A stretch of DNA of 40,000 nt from Chara braunii (GCA_003427395.1 BFEA01000290.1:773344-813343), one strand, 5' to 3'; positions 1 to 8,966 are shown, counted from the stretch's first letter. Notes: generated by a model not told the origin, from the sequence alone. Numbers and translations are program-made.

Positions 1-229
1 AGGGGGAGGCAGTGAGAAAGAAATATGAATCACATGTTTAGAACTTAAGAGAAGTTAAGAGTCATGATATGGCAGATACATTCTTTTTTTGTCATTGGCA
101 CAGGCGTAGTTGTGATGGTGTAACTTGTTATTCGTGATTATGACTGATTGGATTTTCACGCGCTAAGATTCTTGGAGCTTATTTTTCAAAATTTTATTCT
201 TTGTTGCTTTTTCTTTTGCATCTCTGCAG

Positions 230-440
230 GCATTTGCCTCAGAGAAAATGGAGGCAGAGGATCAGGCCGGGCGACCAACTTCACGGGAATCGAGTGGTGA
301 AGGGGCAATGGAAGCCAACGGGGCTACAACCAGTGAGGGAGGCGGTGGAGCTGCTGCAGGTGGAGGCGTGGGCGCCACAGCCACCACAACTGGTGGAGAA
401 AGTGGGAAAGACAGTGGTACTGCGGACTCCTGCCCAACGA
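230..440 (+). CDS. Candidate first coding exon of an unassigned host gene
   Basis: A pyrimidine-rich tract ending in TCTCTGCAG at 229 is a good splice acceptor. An ATG follows at 248 with A at -3 and G at +4. The reading frame stays open for 64 codons plus one base, to a GTAAGG splice donor at 441. The peptide starts MEAEDQAGRP and is rich in Gly, Ala, Thr and Ser, typical of a disordered N-terminus. No domain is recognised. The 230-247 stretch would be 5' UTR, so an intron would lie in the 5' UTR. It could instead be a chance open frame in a GC-richer patch; the next candidate exon is phase-compatible only through a weak acceptor at 3133-3134. Confidence 0.35.
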
Positions 441-587
441 GTAAGGTCAGTTGAACCCTCCTTTTCAGCACACCCGTCACCGGCAGCCTGAGACCCAGAA
501 CTGCATCTCTGAGGTCTGTTGTAATCCAAGCCTGCTCTCTGCTTCCACATCTGCAGAGCTAGTATTATCTTGTTCCAGAACCCCATT

Positions 588-626
588 AGCCATTCCTGAT
601 GCCATTCCTGATGCCATTCCTGATGC
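588..626. repeat. 12-bp tandem repeat, three copies
   Basis: The unit GCCATTCCTGAT is repeated three times, the last copies being exact. It lies in a probable intron. No coding role is supported. Confidence 0.8.
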
Positions 627-775
627 AGCAGCTAATTACCAGCCATTTGCGGTCTTTCGGCTCTGGGACCGTTATAATGTCTCGTCGACTATGTCGACGA
701 GGAGGAGGTAGTCGTCTGTTGACCTCCCTCTGTTGTCAATTCCAGATCAGCTCCGAACATTCAAGGTCCTGTGCT

Positions 776-1360
776 AGCTGTTCCAGGGTTCCCAGCTGGT
801 CCAGTGTGCTTTGAGTAACGTTGTGTGTCCCGTGGGTGACTGGCCGGTGTGTCGTCATTGTGGCCGATACCCTTGAAACTTTCTATATCTGGCACAAACT
901 TTACGCATGTTGCGCCGATACCCTTGAGGGTAATGTTTGAGTTTTTTTAACTTTTTTTTTTTTTTTTTTTTTTTTTGAAAAGAATTGGAACATTTCTCGA
1001 CTTATGCGTGTCTTCTCTGTATCATTCTCTGTATCGTTTTCTGTATCGTTCTCTGTATCGTTCTCTGTATCGTTCTCTGTATCGTTCTCTGTATCGTTCT
1101 CTGTATCGTTTGCGGCAATGTTCCAATTTTAGTGGATGTCCTGAAGGAGAATATGTTGTGGCTTTCTATATCTGGTTATGCTTTGGTTTCTGGGCCTGGT
1201 ATAAAGTGCGTGACAGCCTTCCTCATCCTGTGGCCAAACTTTTGAGTGTGTGACCTGTTCCAGGTTTTCCATGTGGTCCAGTGTGCATTGATGAGTGGTG
1301 TATGTTTTGCGGCTGCCAAACCTTTACGCATGTTGTGCCTTTTTATATCTGCCTACTTTG
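776..1360. repeat. Diverged direct duplication around a T-tract and a 12-bp minisatellite
   Basis: The stretch at about 776-910 (CTGTTCCAGG, then TGGTCCAGTGTGC, then TTTACGCATGTTG) recurs in the same order at about 1255-1340. Between the two copies lies a T-tract (951-976). The following 1360-1660 contains further GGGCCTGGTAT-type echoes of 1190-1240. This is repeat-derived noncoding DNA; the open frames across it are not credible genes. Confidence 0.6.
1012..1110. repeat. 12-bp minisatellite (CTCTGTATCGTT), about eight units
   Basis: Units of CTCTGTATCGTT run head to tail with only a few substitutions (CATT, TTTT variants). The period is a multiple of three, so open frames cross it in several phases and produce repetitive ILCIV-type peptides that are not genes. 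Confidence 0.85.
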
Positions 1361-1815
1361 TGCCTTTCTATAATTGGCAACCCCGTGCTCCCTGGGCCTG
1401 GTATCAAGTGCATGGTAGCCTCCCTCATCCTGCTGCAATTCCTGGTCCCCTGCCCGTCACTGCTGGCATTTCTCTTATACCCTTTCTTAAGGCCGTGCCT
1501 TGTATCATGGTCCCCTGCCTGGCACAGCTGGCTCTGCTGCAACAATTCCTTGTCCCCTGTCTAGGCTGGTACCATGCATGGAACACTCTCCAAAGCCGGC
1601 ACCTCGTTGGTGCCTTGCCTGTTGGATTCCTAGGCTTCTGGCTGAACAGCAGTCAATGGTGATCTGGGTGATGCTGGTTTATATTGTTACGAGGCCGTAG
1701 ACGAGTACCTTTTGATGTGTTGTATGCATACTTGCAAGCGGACGCCGTCCGCGTGGTTCTGCACGTGCTGCGGACCGCCGGACCGCCGGACCGGACCCGC
1801 GTGGTGAATGAATGN

Positions 1816-2710
1816 CCCTGCACTCTATCCAAGAGGTCGTCGATGCAGGGTAGGGGCTCCGCGTTCTTAACGGTGATGGCATTGAGGCCCCTATAGTCAA
1901 TGCACATCCTCAAGGTACGTCCCTTCTTCGGTACGAATATGACTGAAGCGCTGTAAGGGGAGGTACTAGGCCGAATCCATCCCTTCTCTTTGAGTTCCTT
2001 GAGCTGGCGGCGGAGCTGATCGAACTCCGCAGAAGATATCCTATAAATTTGTCCTCTAAGCACCTTACTATCTGGGACAACCTCTATTGCATGGACAACC
2101 TCCCTTTCTACCATGCCTGTGGGCCTATAAAAAAGGTCTGAATACTGAGCGACGACTGATTCTATCTCTGGGGGTGTTTTTATGACCGCCCATTTCTCAG
2201 AGACAAATACTAGATACATGCCCTCCTCGTGATTCTGCTTATAATAGTTATAAAAAAATGATGCACACATGCACCCGTAGTTTTCTATCAGACTGCTAGC
2301 TTTAAACTTTTGCAATCTAACAAATCTACCGTTGGGCAATTTGTGAATCCACACCTTTCTATCCCAGTCAAATTACGGTTGCGCGACCTCGAGGTAGTAC
2401 ATATCTAGGAGCATGTCAAAGGGCAGTTCGACGCTAACCAGGAAGGAGATTTTATGGCTCACTTCCCCTCCTCCATAGGAAAAGGTACAGACTACATCCT
2501 TCACATAGTCGTTTACCAACATTTGGTGCTTGTTGGCCAACGTAGAAGCTACAATTCCGCTAAGCCGTTGCACTTGGTCCCCTAAGCGCAATCTATCCAC
2601 ACAAGCACGAATGATGAAGTTCCGTGTAGAGCCTATGTCTACGAAGGCGCCAACTTTGCGGCCACCAACATTAACCTCTACCACGAAATGTTCAACCTTA
2701 GGACCTCTAC
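1816..2710 (-). other. Misassembled copy of gypsy protease/RT sequence
   Basis: This segment matches 19342-20236 at a constant offset; the only differences I see are two bases near 2695 and 2700, next to the adaptor. It begins immediately after the only N in the window (1815) and stops at a sequencing adaptor (2711). It encodes, on the - strand, the same protease segment (2373-2684) and the start of the RT segment (about 1816-2354), including the same in-frame TAA between them. The boundaries show it is a chimeric or gap-filled fragment, not a second genomic gypsy insertion. Confidence 0.9.
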
Positions 2711-2748
2711 CTGTCTCTTATACACATCTAGATGTGTATAAGAGACAG
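2711..2748. other. Nextera mate-pair junction adaptor (artefact)
   Basis: CTGTCTCTTATACACATCT (2711-2729) is directly followed by its reverse complement AGATGTGTATAAGAGACAG (2730-2748). These are the two transposase mosaic ends that form the circularisation junction of Illumina Nextera mate-pair libraries. It is synthetic sequence retained in the assembly. Confidence 0.97.
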
Positions 2749-3134
2749 GTAATGAATGTGTGCCCGACGACCAGTTCCCCCCCCCCCCCAAAAAAAAAAA
2801 AAAAACGGCCCCGTCCGATCCGGTCCGGGGGAAGGGTGCCGCACACGGGAAAGCGGACCGGACCGGACGCTCGTCCGGTCCGTCCGCTTGCAAGTATGGT
2901 TGTATGTCCTGCGCTTTGCCGGTTGGCTTGTTGAGTACTCTGCTACCAAGCTTTCCTATAATTCGTGTGACTGTAGGTAATCTTTGTTCTTCATTGCCGT
3001 GCTACCCTTGTGGCCACGGCCAATGCTGTCACACATCAGTCCTTTTGTGATGAATGTGTCAGTCTTTCTGTTTTCCTGATTAGGAACTGTCATGGTGTCA
3101 GTGTCCCCGCCCTGACCTGAGTTCAAACTCTGAG

Positions 3135-3352
3135 AAATGTCTTTGTTTTCTGGTCGCTGTTGTTTTGTGCTGTATTTGCGTATCCGGGGGATGGACCAGG
3201 TGTCATCGTTGTCCCGTTCGGGTCGACCACCCCTTGTTCCACCGGATCCGTTGGTTGGCATCAACCCGCTCATTATGCCAGGAACGGCAAAGGAAGCAGC
3301 TCTCCTCACAGAGCTGATGGCGTCCTGTGTCGCCACATTGCTCATGGTTCAG
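3135..3352 (+). CDS. Candidate coding exon of an unassigned host gene
   Basis: A frame open up to CAG|GTACAT (a good donor at 3353) encodes a non-repetitive peptide containing RSGRPPLVPPDPLVGINPL, followed by a helical-looking segment ending in LLMVQ. The exon ends in phase 0. The 5' end is uncertain: an ATG at 3191 could be a start, or an acceptor at 3133-3134 would keep phase with the exon at 230-440. A stronger-looking acceptor at 3082-3083 runs into a stop in this frame. The family is not recognised. Confidence 0.35.
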
Positions 3353-3670
3353 GTACATTTCTGCTATACCGCTTATTAGTCACCCCATGAACCCCCGCCA
3401 CATGCCCGAAATGATAGTCACACTTTTCTTCATCCACTCTCTCTTCGCATCCCCTTTCCCGTCCTTTCCCCCGCCCTTTGAGCACCATTCTCTAAAAGAA
3501 AGGTCAATTTCCAAGATTATACACAATCACCATAGTCCACATTGAGTACAATGCTTTCAAAGAACAGGTGTGGAAGCAAGAGGTCTACCATCATGGCTAG
3601 CATGTGATGCCAATTGTGTCACTGCTTTGCACTCCAAAGCTGGATGTTAGCGGTTTTTTGTTGGGTTGCA

Positions 3671-3735
3671 TTGGGTTGGGTTGGGTTGGGTTGGGTTGGG
3701 TTGGGTTGGGCTGGGTTGGGTTGGGTTGGGTTGGG
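3671..3735. repeat. (TTGGG)13 pentanucleotide array
   Basis: Thirteen consecutive 5-bp units, with one C substitution at 3711. G-runs of three at regular 2-nt spacing on the + strand are strongly compatible with G-quadruplex formation. It lies in a probable intron. Confidence 0.9.
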
Positions 3736-3927
3736 ACAACTTAGGACATGCTACCCAGAAAATAGTTTTGCCGTCAATATGGAGAACTGCCTTGTGTGGC
3801 AATATGCTGCTTTTCTCATCCACATCGGAACGTTTGCTTGCAGTTAGAATAATTGTGTAAAATACTAAAATTGTAAATAGGACAAACTTGGCACAAATTG
3901 AATGATAAATAGTAAATATTTACACCG

Positions 3928-4042
3928 CTACCGTCTTCGCCTGAATAGAACGGCCGGTAATTGTCGCCGCCGTACCTAGAGTGAAAGTCGCACCAAATAC
4001 AGCTGTAATGACCGGGGCGTTCTTTTCGGGTGAAGACGGTAG
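3928..4042. mobile_element. TIR MITE (CTACCGTCTTC family), copy A
   Basis: The ends CTACCGTCTTCGCCTGAATA and, inverted, TTTTCGGGTGAAGACGGTAG form imperfect terminal inverted repeats around a ~115-bp noncoding core. The same end sequences recur at 8203, 10154-10686 and 17662, so it is a dispersed family. No transposase is encoded and the target duplication is unclear. Confidence 0.75.
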
Positions 4043-4254
4043 TACTTTTGACGTTTGCCTTGCCGCGCCGGGAAACACCCTCTGCTCGCCAATAAAAAAC
4101 GGAACTGGTGTGGACCTCCTTTTTGGTTGTTGCCATCCATTTCACTGTGGTCGGCGGACGCCCAAAACGTGCGGCGCAAGCAAGGTTGCATCGGAGAAAA
4201 ATGGCTGTTGTCATAATGACCAAATTCTGTGAATGCATCAGGAGGATTCGTTTA

Positions 4255-4600
4255 GCTGTATGGTACTGTTCTACGTGCTGAGCTATGGGTCACCAGAATT
4301 TCGAAGCCCATATGACGAATCGGAGGGAACAAGTGTTAGCACGTGAGAGAGAGGGTTTGTTTTGCTGAATTATGGTTCTGTTTTGAGTGCTGAGCAATGG
4401 GATTAAAGTTCATTAAACTGCACAGCCTTGAAGTTCAGATTGCGCACGGGAGGTGACAAGTGTGAACGCACAAGAAGGATTTTTTTAAGCTGAATGGTAC
4501 AGTTCTAAGTGCCGAGCCAGGGGTTTAAAGTTTAAACTTTAAACTGTGCAACGTCGAGTTCAGCCAGCGAATAGGGGAAGGATTTCTTTGGCTGACTGAT
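4255..4600. repeat. Degenerate tandem repeat, period about 100-125 bp
   Basis: A motif of the form GCTG-ATGGTACTGTTCTA-GTGC-GAGC restarts at about 4255, 4364, 4489 and 4590, each followed by a TTAAAGTT-like or TTCGAAG-like stretch. The third unit contains a perfect 22-bp palindrome (4523-4544, alternating TTTAAA blocks). It may be a tandemly amplified SINE-like unit, since GCTGAATGGTAC resembles a pol III A box. Confidence 0.5.
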
Positions 4601-4607
4601 GCTGCAA

Positions 4608-4731
4608 GGATTGAACCCATGATCCCCAGTAATAAAACAGGTGGCCCCTAGTATTGTTGTGTCCAGCAAGGATTGAGCTCGTGACCTGATAGTTATCGAT
4701 TCTAGTTATGTACCATTCAGCTATTGTTTCC
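4608..4731 (-). mobile_element. tRNA-derived SINE or tRNA-like remnant
   Basis: On the - strand TAGCTGAATGGT (4712-4723) matches a pol III A box. GAGCTCAATCC (4670-4680), about 31 nt downstream, resembles a B box, a spacing typical of tRNAs. A second B-box-like GGGTTCAATCC lies at 4608-4618. I cannot fold a convincing complete cloverleaf, so this is better called a SINE head or decayed tRNA than a working tRNA gene. Confidence 0.4.
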
Positions 4732-5068
4732 AGGCAGGTACTCGTGAGCCTAATCTTGAGATCTACCGATTTGTTAATTTCTATGGGCCTCACTCCACTG
4801 CTCTCGAAAAGTGCGAAACGAGAGAGGGAATCTCCCGCTAGAACATGGAAAGATACACTGCCATGATTTTTGTCTTTTGTGCATATCGAGAGTAGTGGAG
4901 CGTGGCCCTAGATCTTGACGAGCATAATCTTTTCCAGGTGTCTTGGTCTTGACCACTGTTGTGTCTTTTCTTTTTTTTTTTAAGAAAAAGAAGTATCATC
5001 TTGGGTGTACCAACTGTGCCAGGCTCATTGGCTGACCAACAATGTTTTGTGTTTTGCTGGATGAACAG

Positions 5069-5236
5069 AATTGTACAGAGAGATCACTGCCACACTCCGA
5101 TGTGGTTCTCACGCTCGACTCGGCGTTGTCGTCGCTTCGCCCGCATGACAGCTCGAACAGTTCCGTATTCAAAGAAATTGAGCGGTCGATCGCCACTATC
5201 AAGTCGCAGATTGTCGCAGAAGTGCCTGCCACGCAT
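5069..5236 (+). CDS. Candidate coding exon of an unassigned host gene
   Basis: The acceptor TGGATGAACAG ends at 5068. The frame after it begins NCTERSLPHSDVVLTLDSAL and continues with a helical, possibly coiled-coil segment (EIERSIATIKSQIV). Donor GT dinucleotides at 5222 and 5237 both end the exon in phase 0, in register with the phase-0 end of the exon at 3352. The peptide is compositionally ordinary for a globular or coiled-coil protein but I cannot name the family. Confidence 0.4.
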
Positions 5237-5482
5237 GTACCTTGACGAGGGAAGGGAAATCCCTTCGATTGCTGCCGCCGTTTGGCAGGTTCACAAGGAA
5301 GGTAGAGGAACAAATAATACTCTACCGACGATATCCTCCTCCTCCTCTCAAACCTTAGAAAGTTTGAACCCATCGAGAGATTTCTTCCATGTGGCGCTGC
5401 GCAACACAATGCTTATTGGAATCCATGGGGAGCACAATTTGACAATTTGACACTCACTTTGTGAGTTCTTCTCTCCTGGCAG

Positions 5483-5527
5483 GCTGGCACTCATTTCCTG
5501 AAGATTGGCACCGACCACTTTCGCAAA
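5483..5527 (+). CDS. Candidate 45-nt micro-exon of the same host gene
   Basis: A strong acceptor (CTTCTCTCCTGGCAG, ending 5482) is followed by exactly 15 codons, AGTHFLKIGTDHFRK, before a GT at 5528 (AAA|GTTCTT, a weak donor). It enters and leaves in phase 0, compatible with both neighbouring candidate exons. Support is splice-signal and phase only. Confidence 0.3.
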
Positions 5528-5730
5528 GTTCTTACTACTGCTTCTTTCTTCTCTTTTTTATAGCCAGGTGTTCTGTAAACACCCGAATTCATGTCAACAC
5601 GCCACGTGTCCATCCCACGGAATGCATGCGTGATCAACCGAAGCAACACTTCCATGTGACATGAGAACTGTCGGTTCCTCATGTGGAAGCTATATTCCCT
5701 GTTAATGGGATGTGCAAATTTATACTACAG

Positions 5731-5855
5731 GCTACAGCTTCTCCCGGAGTCTTCCTTTCGTACGTCTCAGACGACATTGTCCGGCGGGGCCAAAAAACAC
5801 TTGCGGAGTTTGCGGTCTGCCTGGAGGGTGGTTGCATGGGACTGAAGACAAAGCA
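5731..5855 (+). CDS. Candidate coding exon of the same host gene
   Basis: The acceptor TTTATACTACAG ends at 5730. The phase-0 frame reads ATASPGVFLSYVSDDIVRRG and continues 21 further codons to a good donor (GCA|GTGAGT at 5856), leaving phase 2. Without splicing the frame stops at once (TGA at 5857), which fits an exon boundary. No family is recognised. A possible next exon follows the acceptor ending in TTTGCTGCAG near 6765, but I could not extend the model. Confidence 0.4.
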
Positions 5856-5859
5856 GTGA

Positions 5860-6200
5860 GTGCATCTGGAGAGCGAGAAAACAGTAGCTTTGCAGTGCCT
5901 GCATTGGACCGGGAGAGTCGTGAGATAGTTTTGTGACGCCTGCGTGCGTTGGATCTGCAACGTACAAAGATAGCTTTTGTGGCGCGTGCATCAGATCTGC
6001 GGAGTTAGAGCGTATCCGTTACTGCTACTGCGTTGCCGGCACCTGCATTGGAGATTATTATCATCCAATAAATGCAACAAGAAGTAAAGAACGGCGCAAA
6101 TGCGCATATCAACGCATCGTGCCTGTTCTGCCCATCGCAGTTGAGGATAGTCAGAGCAAAATGGGAAGCAGCAGAGGGACCAAGGAGTCGAGAAGGAAAG
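5860..6200. other. Noncoding stretch, no supported gene
   Basis: Contains several degenerate echoes of GTGCCTGCATTGGA and GCGTGCGTTGGATCTGC. Nothing else is supported. Confidence 0.4.
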
Positions 6201-6596
6201 ACGCATCTCTCTCTCGCTCCCTTTCCCTCTCTTCCCCCCCTCTCTCTCGCTCCCTCTCTTTCTCTCTCTCCGTGAGAGTGTGTGCTGACAGGGTTCGTTG
6301 GTTGACGAGGGACGAGTGGTAGGTAGGGCAGACAAGGCGATGAGGTGGAAGAGAGCATGAAGAGAGTTTTGAGGACAGGTGGAGGACTTGAGGAAAAGAC
6401 GCATCTCTCTCTCGCTCCATTTCCCTCTCTCCCCCCCCTCTCTCTCTCTCTCCCTCTCTTTCTCTCTCTCCGTGAGAGTGTGTGCTGACAGGGTTCGTTG
6501 GTTGACGAGGGAGGAGTGGTAGGTAGGGGAGACAAGGGGAGGAGGTGGAAGAGAGCATGAAGAGAGTTTTGAGGACAGGTGGAGGACTTGAGGGAA
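6201..6596. repeat. 198-bp tandem duplication with polypyrimidine tract
   Basis: Two adjacent, nearly identical units begin ACGCATCTCTCTCTCGCTCC at 6201 and 6399. Each starts with ~75 bp of almost pure C/T, then GTGAGAGTGTGTGCTGACAG and a purine-rich second half. Long reverse-strand open frames rich in RER/SLP repeats are by-products of this composition. Confidence 0.9.
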
Positions 6597-6599
6597 ACT

Positions 6600-8200
6600 G
6601 ATTCTGGTGTGCTCCCGACCGACGGTGGGATTAAGGGACGGCAGGGAGCGGAACGCGAAGCTGAAGAGAGTTCAGGGGAGATGGTAAGAAAGGAGAAAAG
6701 GCGGGAAACCTGGAAACAGAGTGGGATGATGTGTGACTCACAATGCGAAGGTGAATTTGCTGCAGGGTGCCACACTGCCAGATCATCAGAGGAATATACC
6801 GTGCGAACGAGGTGTCATAGGTCCCTGTGAAGCTGGTCGTCTCGACGAAGCCTTCTGTTCCTGGGAGGTTTCTCTGCAGTCGCTGATGTCATGTCTATGA
6901 GGTGTGTGTTTCGGACCACCCTGTGACATCCCTCGCTACTATCCCGTCTCCCACGTCTCTTGCCTACATTGACACCTGTGCAATGGGGCTAGCGACTCGA
7001 AAAACCCCGTGAAAAATGTATCTAGCTTTAAAGTTTAAACAGGTTTTTTTTAATGCACAATTTGTATAGATTTATAGATTTTGAAATTCCTGTAGAGTGA
7101 AAAATTAACATCCAGTTAGAAGAAGTCGAAATTTGAAAATTGAAATTGTCTGCCGCCTTCGCTGCTTTGCACATGATGTCCACTGTGTTTTTTAACTTTT
7201 AACTTTTTTTGTTATTTCATTCTATTCATCCTAGCGTCACATCGCTTCCATTTACCATATTCACCGTATTCTGGTGTTCGTTGGAGATTTCACAGCATTC
7301 TGTGCGAACTCTTTTGGCCTGTTGAAGCTCAACGATCTTTTTCACTCGTGTGAGTGGATGTTTTCTTTCAAGTATGTACAGGTGCAAGTGGCCTCGGGTT
7401 CTTGGCTCGTCTTCAGATTGGAATGCGGCTCGCTTTTCCGATTGAAAAAAAATACGTTTCATCGAGTTTAGCAGCTGTTTTGGATGAAGTCCATTACGAG
7501 CTGGAGTTTGGCACTGGTATCCTTTTTTGAAGTTTTTCATTTCCTCCGTGTCCCCTCTCCATCTCTCCCCCATCGCCTCCCCCTTCCCCTTCGGTCTTCA
7601 TTTCCTTCTGCCTGCCGCCCCCCTTTTCCCCTCTTTGCTTCTCTCGGTGTCCTTTTTTTATCCTCACCACTACTTTCTTATCGCTATCCGCAGCCCTCGA
7701 TCAGCAATTCTCTCCCCATATCCTTGCCTTTTTTTTCTTCTGATTTTTAAAACAAGTAGCCGGGCGACACTTGCTGGAAACCAGTCCCAGCGTCCCAGAA
7801 ATGTCCTTGTGGTCATGTCCCCCTCACGTCAGCTTTAATCAACTTCGTAGTGCTCCGCGTCTCCGATTATATATGTGGCTACGTGCTATTTGCGAAGCTT
7901 GGTGGATGCTTCTTTGCCAAGCTTGGTTCCGTACTGCCATGGCTATCGTGGCTATGTGATCCCCTTGGCGTAGTGACCTTCTCATCGTGCTATCCTTCGC
8001 GTTGGCTACTGCTGTTCTGCGCATTGTTGTGGAAGCTTGAGGGCTTATCGGCTAGCCAAGCATGCGCCACCAGATCTGGTGTCTGTGACCCTTGTGGACT
8101 GTGTGCTAAGTTATTGTTGCCTGCGGTTGCAGCAGTTTGGCATCGGCGGCATTCCTTGCCTATCAGTGGATGGACACCCATGCAGATGAAGTGTGTGCAC
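6600..8200. other. Probable intronic/intergenic DNA, no supported gene
   Basis: Contains splice-acceptor-like strings (for example TTTCTCTGCAG near 6880), a C/T-rich block at 7545-7740, and no frame that looks like protein. Remaining host exons could be hidden here but I cannot define them. Confidence 0.4.
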
Positions 8201-8202
8201 TG

Positions 8203-8310
8203 CTATGTTCACCTGAATACAACGTACTGTCATGACTGCTGTATCTGGACTCGAAGTTGCCCCAAATACCGCAATAATTATTGGGCGTTCGATTCAGGCG
8301 AAGACGGTAG
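8203..8310. mobile_element. TIR MITE (CTACCGTCTTC family), copy B, degraded left end
   Basis: The right end, ATTGGGCGTTCGATTCAGGC then GAAGACGGTAG, matches the family. The left end is eroded to CTATGTTCACCTGAATACAA. The core CCCCAAATACCGCAATAATT corresponds to the reverse-oriented core of other copies. Confidence 0.6.
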
Positions 8311-8352
8311 TTGCTGAAAAGCCTTGGAATTAAAGAGATCAGGAAGAACACT

Positions 8353-8424
8353 CAGCAACACCTGTGGGCCTATCTCAGTGGGAACACGCAGCAACACCAG
8401 CAGCCCTATCTCAGTGGGTAACCT
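8353..8424. repeat. 36-bp tandem duplication
   Basis: CAGCAACACC followed by CCTATCTCAGTGGG occurs at 8353 and again at 8389. Confidence 0.7.
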
Positions 8425-8605
8425 CCCCACAAACTAACTGTTGAAATACAGACCTGAGTTCGAATCTAGATGGAACTGGATGTGAACGGAATTCCTGAAT
8501 TACCTGGGCCCCGGTCTGTTTCACGACGATATATCACTGTCGTCGGCCTATTCGAAAGGATGCCCACAAGAGGAATCGACAAGAGGGGGGCTCTTCAACC
8601 CAGCA

Positions 8606-8800
8606 GCTGGGCGCCTGGCCAACCTGACGACAGAGTCCCCTTCCTCCGTTTTCAGATGATCCAGCAAACCAGCGAGGGAATCTGAACATTCCAGGATGCA
8701 GCAAACCAGCGAATCTTCAGTCCTGCGGCTGGGCGCCTGACCAGCCTGGCTACCTAGTCCCCTTCCTCCGTTTCCAGAGGCAGCAAACAAGGAAGTCTAT
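8606..8800. repeat. Diverged direct repeat, period 122 bp
   Basis: GCTGGGCGCCTG begins at 8606 and 8728, each followed about 30 nt later by GTCCCCTTCCTCCGTTT and then by CAGCAAAC. Noncoding. Confidence 0.65.
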
Positions 8801-8875
8801 GAATACAAAAGCCTATGGAAGTCTATGGAAGTAATGCGTGACAATCTGATCTTTTTCATAGGTCACATTGGAAAG

Positions 8876-8932
8876 CACGCTGGACCCGGTTTCCAGCAGG
8901 TGTTGCTCCCCACCAATAGATGGAGCTGTTTC

Positions 8933-8964
<32 letters not shown>
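8876..8964 (+). mobile_element. LINE 3'-end module (twin stem-loop) with poly(A), truncated
   Basis: The first stem GCTGGA/TCCAGC (8879-8897) is followed by a second stem GCTCC/GGAGC (8905-8926) and then a 28-nt A-tract at 8937-8964. Here the tail between the second stem and the A-tract is only about 10 nt, shorter than in the other copies. The 20-mer GAAGTCTATGAATACAAAAG occurs on both sides (8792 and 8998), possibly a target duplication, although 33 nt separate the A-tract from the right copy. Confidence 0.6.

Positions 8965-8966
<2 letters not shown>

Larger units (their letters stand above)
1727..2898. mobile_element. Small hAT-like TIR element, interrupted by an assembly chimera
   Basis: CATACTTGCAAGCGGACG at 1727-1744 is matched by its exact reverse complement at 2881-2898. 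The octamer GTTGTATG flanks both ends directly, at 1719-1726 and 2899-2906. Eight-base duplications with short TIRs are characteristic of hAT elements. The interior that really belongs to it (about 1745-1814 and 2749-2880) is CGGACCGG-rich and contains a C-run/A-run at about 2777-2804; there is no transposase frame. The 1815-2748 portion is foreign (N base, gypsy copy, adaptor), so the native element was probably about 240 bp. It is therefore a non-autonomous MITE-type copy. Confidence 0.75.

Noticed and set aside
985-1253. Frames with ILCIV/SLYR repeats that look like a membrane protein.
   Set aside because: They are the 12-bp minisatellite read in different phases, starting within a T-tract region.
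1653-2354. A second gypsy RT gene, or a segmental duplication of the 19-20 kb region.
   Set aside because: It starts at an N and its source segment ends at a synthetic adaptor; the sequence match is essentially complete. It is an assembly artefact.
3671-3735. Interstitial telomere repeat.
   Set aside because: The unit TTGGG differs from TTTAGGG and TTTTAGGG, is short, and lies inside probable intron sequence.
4662-4731. Functional tRNA gene on the minus strand.
   Set aside because: A and B boxes are recognisable, but I could not pair a complete acceptor and anticodon stem, and the T-arm motif is duplicated downstream. It was kept only as a SINE or tRNA-like remnant.
5991-6775. Minus-strand frames up to 256 codons rich in SLP/RER repeats.
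   Set aside because: They run through the polypyrimidine tracts and the 198-bp duplication; composition alone keeps them open.
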